Below, in pieces: positions 1 to 8,800 of a DNA stretch of 15,728 nt. Under the pieces are notes generated by a model that saw only the letters and a list, made by a program, of their open reading frames with translations, was not told where the DNA came from and did not search any database. Source of the stretch: Scenedesmus sp. ARA3 (taxonomy: Eukaryota; Chlorophyta; Chlorophyceae; Sphaeropleales; Scenedesmaceae); contig RWJK01000966.1 in NCBI GenBank assembly GCA_004335835.1, positions 1 through 15,728 of the forward strand, read 5' to 3'. Made by a program: the position numbers and the translations under genes. Within the stretch, counting starts at the first letter, position 1; every line of letters starts with the position of its first letter.

Positions 1-9
1 TGTGTGCAG

Positions 10-75
10 GTCTTCCACCAAGTCGATGAGCTGCTGCCTGTCAGCACTGATGTGCCGCTTGACAATGTGCTGGCC
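10..75 (+). repeat. Partial upstream copy of the first visible GDT1 exon (5' edge with acceptor)
   Basis: Preceded by a TGTGTGCAG acceptor, this stretch matches the first 66 bases of the exon at 156-260, then diverges after GTGCTGGCC and has no donor. By hand alignment there are four silent changes (CAA/CAG, GTC/GTG, CCT/CCA, ACT/ACG) and one replacement (AAT/GAT, Asn for Asp). The offset from the complete exon is 146 bases. Confidence 0.8.
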
Positions 76-155
76 ACCAGCAACACCTTGTCACATTACT
101 GAACCGCCAACCAAAACCCCTGCATAACCCTTGTTACTTCACCAAATGCTTGCAG

Positions 156-3100
156 GTCTTCCACCAGGTGGATGAGCTGCTGCCAGTCAGCACGGATGTG
201 CCGCTTGACGATGTGCTGGCCTGCGCGCTGCTGCTGTACTTCGGCATCAACACGCTGCGGGTGAGTGGATTATGTTCGATTTTCCAGTCAATTTGTCATC
301 AACATGCTTTTGTGTCACTCTCTGTGGCTGTTTGCTGAAGTATGCCGCTGGATGATGTGCTGGCCTGCGCGCTGCTGCTGTACTTCGGCATCAACACGCT
401 GCGGGTGAGGGGTCCGCGAACGGTTGAATGGTTGGTTGAATTCGTTGTAAGAGGTTCGTGAACTGGTCGCACTCATCCTTAGGGCTATCTGTGTTGTAAG
501 CTGCAAGTGTCCTGCTTGATGTGGGGTGCTGGCCTGCGCGCTGCTGCGCGGCTTCGGCATCAACACGCTGCGGGTGAGCCCTGAAGTTTCAGTAATCATC
601 CGTTTTGTGTCATCAAGAAACAATGTCACTGCTACATTCACGCCCTGTGGTTTGCTGCTGGTAACTTTGTGTATGCTGGCCTGTAGGCTGCTTCTGTACC
701 GGGGCATGGACATGCTGCGGGTGAGCCGTGTGAGCGTTGGTATGATCATCGCTGTTGTATAGTTATCCGCGCACTTGATGCAGGCCGGTTGCTACCTCTG
801 CGCTGCCTTTTCACACCTCACCTTGCTCAACGCCTAGCAGGGCGCCGCCAGAGCTGCTGTCAAAGGAGTGCAAGGGAAAAAGGAGGCTGGCGAGGCTGGA
901 CTGGGACACTCATTGCTGACCTCTTCTAACATGCTGGTGCCTCTGGTAGCTTTGCTTTGCATTGCAGCGCGCCGCAGACGCTGATGCAAAAGCAGCGCAC
1001 GAAAGAGGTGGCCAGAAGGTGGTGACCGGGCTCTCCTTCTCTGTATGCTGACCTGCTCTTGCCTCTGGTGGCTTTGCTTCACATCGCAGGTTGCTGCAGA
1101 CGCTGATGCGAAGGCAGCAGAAGATAAGGAGGAGACCGGAGAGGTGGTGACTGGGCTCGTGTCTAATGCTGACCTGTGTCCCACTTCTTCGCTGCCTGCT
1201 GCCACCTCTGCTTGCCTCAGACACACATCGTCAGGCCGCTATTGCTGCGCTGTTGGGTCCCCTGGGAATTCCAAACTTGATGCTAACGTGTTCCTTTGCC
1301 TGCTCACCCTGCTTATGAACTTGCAGGGTGCTGCGGATGCTGATGCAAAGGCAGCAGAAGAGAAGGAGGAGGCCGGAGAGGTGGTGACCGGGCTCAGCAG
1401 CAGCACATGCTCCCTGATAGATGCTAAACCTGGCTCGCGCTGCTTTGCCTGCTGTCATCCCTGCTTGCTGGGTGCTGCAGATGCTGATGCTAGTGCAGCA
1501 GAGGAGAAGGAGGAGGCCGGAGAGGTGGTCACCGGCCTCAGCAGCAGCACATGCTCCTTGATAGATGAAACCTGTCTCGCGCTGCTTTGCCTGCTATTAT
1601 CACTGCTGGCAGGGCGCCGCAGACGCTGATGCAAAAGGCAGCAGAGGAGAACGAGGAGGCCGAAGAGGCGGTCACCGGGCTCAGCCGCAGCACATGCTCC
1701 TCGATACATGCTAAACCTGTCTCGCGCTGCTTTGCCTGCTGTCATCCCTGCTTGCAGGGTGCTGCGGATGCTGATGCCAAGGCAGCAGAGGAGAAGGAGG
1801 AGGCCGGAGAGGTGGTGACCGGGCTCAGCAGCAGCACAGCAGCAGCGGCAACTGCCACGCTGGTTGCCAGCACATTTTCGCTGGTCTTTGCGGCGGAGTG
1901 GGGAGACAAGAGTTTCTTGGCAACCATCGCCCTGGCAGCAGCCAGCGACCCCGCAGGTGAGCGCTGCAAAAGGACAGGGACACAGCAGTGTCTGGCCTGT
2001 TATCCGAAGGTGTTGTTTGGGTGTATTTGCATGTGCATTGTGTCTTTGCGGCGGAGTGGGGAGACAAGAGCTTCCTGGCAACAATCGCCCTGGCAGCAGC
2101 CAGCAACCCGGCAGGTAAACGCTGCTTTGCGTCATTTCTGGTGGCGTTTGATGCGCATCAAGCGCTTGTGTCATGCATCTGCTGCAGCTGCAGCTGCGAA
2201 TGGGTGGCGCTTGTTGCGCGTGGCTAGATTTGTGCTTGTGGTGGATGGCGGAGTAGGTGACACGTGCGTCCTGGCAACCTTTGTGCTGGCAGCAGCCAGC
2301 GATCCCACAGGTGAAGGGCCGCAAAAGGAAAAAATACAGCTGTTCTGGCCGGTTTATAAGGGGTGTTGTTTGGGTGTATTTGCATGTGCATTGTGCCTTT
2401 GCGGCGGAGTGGGGAGACAAGAGCTTCCTGGCGACAATCGCACTTGCCGCAGCCAGCGACCCCGCAGGTGATCTTCTGTTTCAGTCCATGCAATGTTTCA
2501 GTCCATGCAATGTTTGCATGCACCACGTGCGCAGGTCGAAGTGTGCCGTTGGTTTTATTGCGTATGTTTCATGTATGTGTGTGTGCGTACTTGTGCTTGT
2601 GTGTGCCCAACGCATTGCCCATTGGGTCACTGTTTGCAATAGCGTGGCCTGGCGGCCAGCACCTGCGGCCAGCAGCTTCGGCCTTGTGACTGCAGCTGTT
2701 TGGGGACACACACACGAGCTTTTCGGCAACCATGTCCCTGGAAGCAGGTGAGCGCCGCACCACACGCGCCCGCAACTGTCCCTTTCCTTCTGATCTGCCT
2801 GGTATCTGTTTTGTTTAGCATGGGCGTCCTAAAAACCAAAATGCTGTTCCATGTGATTGTCGCCGCTTGCAGGTGTGGTGGTGGGCGCGGTGACAGGTCA
2901 CGGCCTGGCAAGCGGCATTGCAGTTGCCGGCGCTGCCAATAAGTGCATTAAGTGGCTCTGATTGTGCATGTTTACTGAGCATTGCCACTGTCTGTCCCGT
3001 TTTTGCAGGTGTGGTGGTGGGCGCGGTGACAGGTCACGGCCTGGCAACCGGCATTGCAGTTGCTGGCGCTGCCAACAAGTGCCTTAAGTGGCTCTGGCTC

Positions 3101-3324
3101 TGGATGTCTCACTGAGCATTGCCACTTTCTGTCCCGTTTTTGCAGGTGTGGTGGTGGGTGCAGTGACAGGACACGGCCTGGCAACAGGCATTGCGGTTGC
3201 CGGCGGCTCGCTGCTGTCAAACTACATCAGCGAACGCACCGCAAACTACATTGGAGGAAGCCTGTTCCTGGTGTTTGCTGCTGCTACTGTCTTTGACATT
3301 GTGACCGGCGCGCACGGCGGGTAG
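156..3324 (+). CDS. GDT1/UPF0016 family Mn2+/Ca2+ transporter, 3' part (last three exons)
   Basis: This is the C-terminal half of a GDT1-type membrane cation transporter (PAM71/CCHA1 of plastids, TMEM165/Gdt1p of Golgi), a family that moves Mn2+ and Ca2+ against protons. Exons 156-260, 1758-1956 and 3146-3324 join in phase (0, then 1) to give 160 residues plus TAG. Exon 1 encodes LP..TDVPLDDVLACALL.YFGINTLR, the family's third helix. Exon 2 encodes an acidic linker (EEKEEAGE) and then the second signature motif EWGDKS (1896-1913), the E-x-G-D-(K/R)-(S/T) motif thought to bind cation. Exon 3 encodes the last two helices, containing GHGLATGIAVAGG and YIGGSLFLVFAA, and ends GAHGG. The first EXGD motif, any transit peptide and the start codon must lie left of the window. 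The AEWGDKSF version resembles plastid/cyanobacterial-type members, but location cannot be read here. Oddity: each exon has partial copies in the neighbouring introns, described separately. Confidence 0.85.
340..720 (+). repeat. Three partial downstream copies of the first visible GDT1 exon (3' edge with donor)
   Basis: Copies at about 340-404, 518-573 and 671-720 repeat the 3' end of the exon at 156-260 (LACALLLYFGINTLR). Each is followed by a GTGAG donor (405, 574, 721). The first copy is nearly perfect with two silent changes and one replacement; the second has a few replacements; the third is more decayed, including an in-frame TAG within CTGTAGGCTG. None keeps the exon's 5' end or an acceptor. 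The spacers between them are not recognisably similar. Confidence 0.8.
838..1757 (+). repeat. Six upstream partial copies of the GDT1 acidic-linker exon (5' edge)
   Basis: Copies of the segment coding AADADAKAAEEKEEAGEVV start near 843, 967, 1090, 1327, 1471 and 1613, ahead of the complete exon at 1758. Similarity rises towards the complete exon. The last three and the complete exon form a tandem array of about 143-base period that also repeats the intron segment between units. Copies at 1090, 1327 and 1613 are preceded by CAG acceptors; the copy at 1471 has CTG in place of CAG. None continues into the membrane-helix part of the exon. Most stay open in the coding frame, so 1045-1626 reads through as one open frame, which I take as a by-product. 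Confidence 0.8.
2041..2748 (+). repeat. Four downstream partial copies of the GDT1 EWGDKS exon (3' edge with donor)
   Basis: Copies of the segment coding FAAEWGDKSFLATIALAAAS lie at about 2041-2113, 2240-2311, 2396-2466 and 2686-2748. Each ends at a GT donor (GTAAAC, GTGAAG, GTGATC, GTGAGC). The first and third are almost unchanged in protein (D to N in one, V to A in the other) but differ at several silent sites. The second and fourth are decayed (VGDTCV; WGHTHEL). The first and third also share about 33 bases of upstream intron sequence beginning at 2010 and 2363, a 353-base offset. No AG acceptor sits at the start of these copies, so they would not splice as normal exons. Confidence 0.8.
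2478..2511 (+). repeat. 17-base perfect tandem duplication
   Basis: GTTTCAGTCCATGCAAT occurs twice head to tail in the second visible GDT1 intron (2478-2494 and 2495-2511). The copies are identical, so the duplication is recent. Confidence 0.9.
2873..3079 (+). repeat. Two upstream partial copies of the GDT1 last exon (5' edge with acceptor)
   Basis: At 2873 and 3009, each after a TTGCAG or TTTGCAG acceptor, the sequence repeats the start of the last exon at 3146 (GVVVGAVTGHGLA.GIAVAG) and then runs into GCTGCCAA(T/C)AAGTGC instead of the GGSLLSNY coding continuation. Period is 136-137 bases and includes the intron in between. The second copy differs from the complete exon by six changes, all silent. 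Splicing to these acceptors would preserve phase but lose the last helix. Confidence 0.85.
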
Positions 3325-3348
3325 TTGCGTCACCGGTGCTGTCAACCC

Positions 3349-3394
3349 ATTGATGGCCGTTGATGGCAGTTGATGGTGGTTGATGGCGGCTGAT
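3349..3394 (+). repeat. TGATGGC-type minisatellite
   Basis: About five imperfect units of a 9-11 base repeat around TTGATGG(C/T)(G/A)G lie between the GDT1 stop codon and the second copy of the terminal exon. Related units recur at about 3558-3592 and 3834-3920, between the decayed terminal-exon copies. Confidence 0.75.
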
Positions 3395-3517
3395 GGCGGA
3401 TCGCTGCTTTCAAACTACATCAGCGAACGCACCGCAAACTACATTGGAGGAAGCCTCTTCCTGGTGTTTGCTGCCGCCACTGTGTTCGACATCGTGACCG
3501 GCGCGCACGGCGGGTAG
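3395..3517 (+). repeat. Second, intact-frame copy of the GDT1 terminal coding segment with its own stop codon
   Basis: This 123-base segment encodes exactly the same 40 C-terminal residues as 3202-3324 (GGSLLSNYISER through GAHGG, stop TAG). The DNA differs at eight positions, all third-codon, all silent. About 13 bases after the stop (CGTCACCGGTGCT) are also shared. No usable acceptor is seen just upstream, where the minisatellite sits. It may be an alternative terminal exon, a recent recombinational insert from a diverged gene copy, or an assembly duplicate of another allele. Confidence 0.85.
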
Positions 3518-3603
3518 AGGCGTCACCGGTGCTCACCGGTGCTTTCAGTTCAGTTTATGGCGGTTGATGGCAGTGAATGGCTGTTGCTGGCGTGGTTCTA
3601 GTG

Positions 3604-3607
<4 letters not shown>

Positions 3608-3637
<30 letters not shown>
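3608..3637 (+). repeat. (CTG)10 microsatellite
   Basis: Ten uninterrupted CTG units lie downstream of the GDT1 terminal-exon copies. CTG/GCA tracts recur through the window (5807-5839, 8798-8823, about 9047-9066, 14792-14815). Confidence 0.95.
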
Positions 3638-3638
<1 letters not shown>

Positions 3639-3706
3639 GTTCTGACGTGGTGATCACCAGTCATGGCTGGGGCACATTAGAAATGGCAGACAATGGCTGC
3701 TGCTGG

Positions 3707-3987
3707 CGTGGTCCTGGTTTTGCGGCTGCCACTGTGTGCGACATTGTGTTGTGACTGGGGCTCACGGCGGCTCGTAGACATGCACAGGCACTCACGCAGA
3801 TCTTCAAGTCTGCTTTGTAGATTGGAGAAAGACTGTTGATGGCTTTGGTGCTGTCCCGCGCTTGCCATCATCACGGCGTGCATTGCGGCAACGAGGCTGC
3901 TGATGGCGGTTGTGGCGGTTGACGCATTCTCCTCGTGTTTGGTGCTGCTACTGCCAGTGTGTCTGACATTGTCGCCGGAGCGCATGC
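3707..3987 (+). pseudogene. Two decayed copies of the GDT1 C-terminal segment
   Basis: About 3713-3777 (coding roughly VFAAATV.DIV..GAHGG, with small insertions, ending in TAG) and 3930-3987 (LVFGAATASVSDIVAGAHA) match the end of the GDT1 last exon with indels and replacements. They continue the downstream series of terminal-exon copies and are increasingly degenerate with distance. No start or splice context is seen. Confidence 0.65.
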
Positions 3988-5185
3988 GCATATGCATGGC
4001 AGCTGATGTGGCAGCATCCGGTCTGTGCACCAGCCCGGACTGCTGCTGTACAGCTTTCAGCTACTGCTGCTACTCACATTTGAAGTGCTGATGCTGGCAA
4101 GCAGCAGGTGCCATAGTATCTGAGCAGCACAGCATTAGCAGCAAAGTGTCGCTTAGTCGGTGCAGATACGGTTTTGGTAGAACTCGGCGGGGTGCACGTG
4201 TACGAAAAGCAGCGTGCTTCACAGTTGCGCCCATGTCTGGTGTCGATGATGGCTGTAGCAGAGCCCGTGTGCTCACGGACACTCTGCTGCCACGCAAGTT
4301 GCAGAGGGGTGGTCAAGCCTGTTGAGGTGTGAGTGGTGCGTTTAACGCAGTGTTACGTAACACGCAAACTGGTTGTGGCAGCTGCTGTTTTGCGCAGCTG
4401 CTGTGCGGCGCAGCTGCAGAACTTGTGTGGTCACCTGGCACTGACAATAGAGCAACAGGTGCGTCTAAAGCTGCACACACGCTTGTGCATGGCGACGGCC
4501 TGTGACACATTTTCTGTGTGAAGTGCTGCACAGCTCAGCCAGCAGTGCTGGCTGCATCAGCAGTACAGCCACCTGCCACAAGCAGAAGCACTGCCGGGAG
4601 AAAAAAAGGAAAGTTCAATCGACTTGTTTAGCGACAACCGTATCCAGCAATGCACAGCATCCTGGCAGCGGATCATCAGCTAATCATCAGTGATGGTCCG
4701 ATGCTGAGCCCAGGCTGTCACAGTGCCAGCCAAACACAACTCACAAGCACGCAAGGAAATTGGTGCCCTTTGGACGCCAACATGATTAAGATTCGTTTGT
4801 ATGCTTACTTTTGGCAGTGTGATCAGCTGAAAGGTTGTTTTGGAGCATATGTTTGAATTCTGGGCTCACTGCCTGACACTAGACCCTTGCCACGATCCTC
4901 ACCGCACTGGTCTGATCTGCGACGATGTTGTTGCCAACATCAACTCGTATCTGAAGATTCGATCACTCAACTCGTGTTTATTCTCTGCACTGTAAGCCAC
5001 TGTCTGCCCATTACACTGTACCTCGTTGTTGAACTTGTGCCGTGCCGGGGTTCGTCTTTGGCAAGCACACGCAGACAAAACCTACTAAAAGTAAAAGTTG
5101 AACGCAATCTCGCATTGAAAGCCACTATGAACTTTGAATGATGGGGCATCACTGGGCCCCATCACTAAGGCGGGGGCTAAGAGCT
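3988..5185. other. Intergenic stretch with no supported gene
   Basis: Open frames here are short, overlap on both strands and have no recognisable domain. It holds a perfect 14-base palindrome GTGTTACGTAACAC at 4350-4363 next to GCGTTTAACGC (4338-4348), and several GCAGCTGCTG-type units at about 4378-4424. A TGTAA at 4991-4995 matches the green-algal polyadenylation signal; it is about 1.7 kb beyond the GDT1 stop, so its assignment is uncertain. The promoter of the following gene should lie near the right end, but no TATA-like element stands out. Confidence 0.5.
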
Positions 5186-5805
5186 ATGCCGGCCAAACAT
5201 AGCCGACAGCTGGCAATTGCTGCATTCACGTTCCTCGTGTTATTCTGCATACTGTGTTTCACGCAGCTGACGCCCCCAGGTGCAGCAGTGCAGCGCAGTA
5301 GCATGAGGCTAGCTGTGCCTAGCGCTGCTGCAGCAAGGCAGCAAGGCATTTTTTTAAAGGCAAAAACGTGTGCCGAGCAAGCAGCAGCTGCACAGCCTCC
5401 AGAAAAAGAAGTCAGCAGCTTGCTGGGGCACCAGCTGCGGCAGCTGCCAGCAACAGGAGCCGGTAGCCCTGTTCTGGCTGCTTCAAATTGGGAAGGGCTG
5501 GCCAATCAGCAACATGCAGGTATGCTTGCGCAAATGCTGTCTTGCAACCATATAGGTGCAACACGTTCTTTGGGTGAGTTAACACCAGCATGTTGCAGTC
5601 TGGATGCCAGTCAAAAAATGCTGCTCTGCAGCGGTGTAGCTACGCATTGTGCGCCACACAGCAGAAGCTGCCAGCAGCAGACGCGTCGCATGAATGGTGA
5701 TCCAGCAGTTATGAAAAGTCCGTACACATCCCAATCAACACAGCAGCGGCGCGTCTATGCAATGCGCATTGTCGCTGAGCCATGCTACCCATCTCTGAGA
5801 ACCGC

Positions 5806-5840
<35 letters not shown>

Positions 5841-8800
5841 GGTGTTGATGCCTGCAGAGCTCCCACGCGCTGAGCTCACTACCAAGTGTGGGCACCACTT
5901 GTTTAGGTGGGTGCAGCTGCCACACACAACGTCACAGCCGACAACCATCTGCCAACGTCTGCTGTATGGCAGCTGTATAGCTCGACATGTGTGTTCATAC
6001 AACTGTCAAAGCCCAACAGCACTTGCGTCTGCAGCGGCTGTAGTAATAACGTGATAACGCTACATGCAGCAGGTGTGAAACAGATTTGGATCCAGCTGCA
6101 CTTCAGGTTTGCAGCTGTGTGTGTGTGTGGCCGCGCCAAGGCGCGAGCGCAGCACCAAGATGCTACAAGTTGCATTTCCGCTATCAACTTAGTTATCAAC
6201 TTCAAACATGAGTTTCTTAAAGCTAGCGCTGCACATGTCGCTTCCCTGTGCTGCCAATGAGAGAGGATGATTATTGTGAGCCCTGGCACCATCTGGCATC
6301 ATTCCCTCTGCTGCCATGCATGTGATTGCACATGCCAGCACTGCATTCAGCTGCCTGGTGGAACTACAGCTGGGCCGCAGTGCACGCAGCAGCTGCACAT
6401 GGAACAGATGTGAACAACACCTCTTCGCTTGCATGCTTATGTGCCTGCCACTACCATAGCTGAGAGGCGATTGCGCACATAGCAGCTGAACTTTGCTTGT
6501 ATCTTCACGTCTTTGGTTGGTTTGGTTGCGTGCTTGCAGGTACAGAATTGTGTCGGGGGTTGTCTACGCAGACCATGAGCACCAGAAAAATGACATCCTG
6601 GCGTGGCACCGGGATGTCTTTCTAGAGATGCTGCTGACGGCTGTATGGCTGTATAAGGGCTTTCCAGATGTGGATCTATGGGTGTCATTTGCGGATGAGC
6701 CCTCTCGCTGCGAGCTGGACATACCAGTGCTACAGTACACAGTGATAGGGCTGGATACAGTGCAGCAGGCGCAGAGCAGCAGCAGCGTGCGGTTGAAGGA
6801 TGGCAGTGCTGTGAGCGTCACGCAGCTGCTGACGGGCGGCGGCGAGGCAGAGAAAGCAGATGCGCCAGCGCCCAAGTTCTACAGGTGGGTGTTGACAGAT
6901 AAATGGCATTCGACAGCATGCAGGCAGGCAGGCTAGCACTACGTGTTGACGGAAAAGTCGCGATTGAATGCGTGAATGCAAGGCTAGCAATGAAGCCAAT
7001 TGGTGTATGCATATGTCTTTGGGTGCAGAGCTGGAATTTGTAGCTGCGCATATAATCACTCATTGTCCTTGCAGCACCTGTCGCATCTGCCGAGCGTGCT
7101 GCAGCAGTACCAGCGCTGCTTGCAGGACAAGGTTACATACAACCGCTTCTGCAGCTCCCCATCCCAAGCGCTGCTGTCGTGTGTTTGTTGTGTTGCTGCT
7201 GCACCATGCCCGGCTATTCTGTGTAAAGGCTGGGCCTTCAGCTACCCATTCTCAGATTAGCCCTTTTCCACATGCAGTCGCTGCTGTGTATCTGCTCTGC
7301 TGCACCCTGCCCTGCTTGTCTGTGTAGGGGCTGGGCCTTCATTACCCGTTCTCTTGGCAGCCCCATAAACAATCTTGAACTACCGTCTCTCCTGCTGTCC
7401 TACCCTGAACCCTTGCCGGTGTTTTATGTGTTCTATTGCACCCTACCTTTCTTTCCTGCAGGGGTTGGGCCTTCAACTACCCGTTCTCCTGGCAGTTCAT
7501 GTCATACGTGCCCAGTGTGCTGCAGCAGTACCAGCGCTGCTTGCAGGAAAAGGTTGGGGGCAAGCCCAGCAAAGCGCAGCTCATATGGCGCGGCAGCAAC
7601 ACCGGTGAGTAGTGGGCACAGGGCTGTGGGTTTCAGGTGTTGCGATAAGCCCTAGCAGCACCAGCGCTGCTTGCAGGAAAAGGTTGGGGGCAAGCCCAGC
7701 AAAGCGCAGCTCATCTGGCGCGGCAGCAACACTGGTGAGCGTGGTTTGTTTCTTTACATTTCCAAGTGTTGACTATGTTGTATACGTGACAGTGTATCCA
7801 GACGCAGTGTGGGCAGAGCTGAAATAGGGCCGCTGTACTGGTCTGTGGAAGACCGTGTTTGAGGTGTGTCCAGGCCGTGAGTTGACAACCACTGAACCGC
7901 ATCAACAAACAAGCACGTCGTTGTCGACAGTGAGATTGTATGTTGCATGTAAGCGGTCAAACATAGTGGTGTGTAATGCGACTTGCAGGCAGCTGGCTGG
8001 GTTAGGCGCTAATGGGGACTTCCTCTTCGCTGCAGCAGGTGTCCTGGGGGGCACACTGGCCAACCATGCCCTTGACTTGATACACATGCTTTGCCTGCTT
8101 TCACTCAACAAAATTTTGTGATGCAGCTATCTATACATAGCAGCGCACAACACACACACGCGCATGCCATGACGCTGTCTTGCAATGGATTTACCCTGCA
8201 GGCGGCAGCAGGGGATGGGAGCCAGTGGGGACCTCCTCGCCTCTGCTACAGGTGCCCTGGGGTGTGGCCCTAGCAAACAAGCGCATTGCTTTGGCGCTGC
8301 TGTCGCGCTCGCACAGCGACTGGATGGATGTTGGCTTGCACGAGTTGATACCGGAACTAATGGGCCCTGCAGGTGAGCTTCTTTGTTGTTGTTTGATGTT
8401 TGCAAGGATGCATAGATGATACATAGCTGGTGAATGTTGATTGCATTGCTGCGCTCGGCGCTGGCGCTGCTGGCGCGTTGGCACAGCGACTGGATGGACG
8501 TGGGGTTGCATGAGCTGATCTTGGAGCTGTTTGGCCCTGCCGGTGTGCGGTTTCTGCTGAAAAATGCAAGGTCGAAGTGTGTTTTTACAGGCGGTGCGCT
8601 TGATGAAAAGAGTTGCTTCCCATTACACACACACATCTTGCAAAGTAACGATCTAGTGTAGGCCCTGCAGGTGAGCTGCAGCTGCTGTAGCTGCTGCTGC
8701 TGTGGTTGGGGTTGCAGCCGAGCATGCCACTCACCCGTCTGTCCATCACTTCTTCCGCACAAGTGCTGCCAGCACCGCACCACTCTACCCTTTCTGCGCT

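Noticed and set aside
1045..1629. A 194-codon open frame spanning three copies of the acidic-linker segment
   Set aside because: It reads across acceptor sequences and intron spacers of the GDT1 exon-copy array; the frame is open because the copied exon edges are in phase by repetition, not because it is a separate gene.
1455..2420. A 321-codon open frame on the minus strand
   Set aside because: It is the antisense of the repeated GDT1 exon copies; its repeated Ser/Ala-Cys-rich motifs mirror the plus-strand duplications, and no domain is recognised.
1..3600. A CRISPR-like array or a protein-repeat gene as the source of the periodic sequence
   Set aside because: Units are exon edges of a transporter with splice signals and coding constraint, vary in length and spacing, and lie in a eukaryotic-type gene; there are no uniform repeats with unique spacers.
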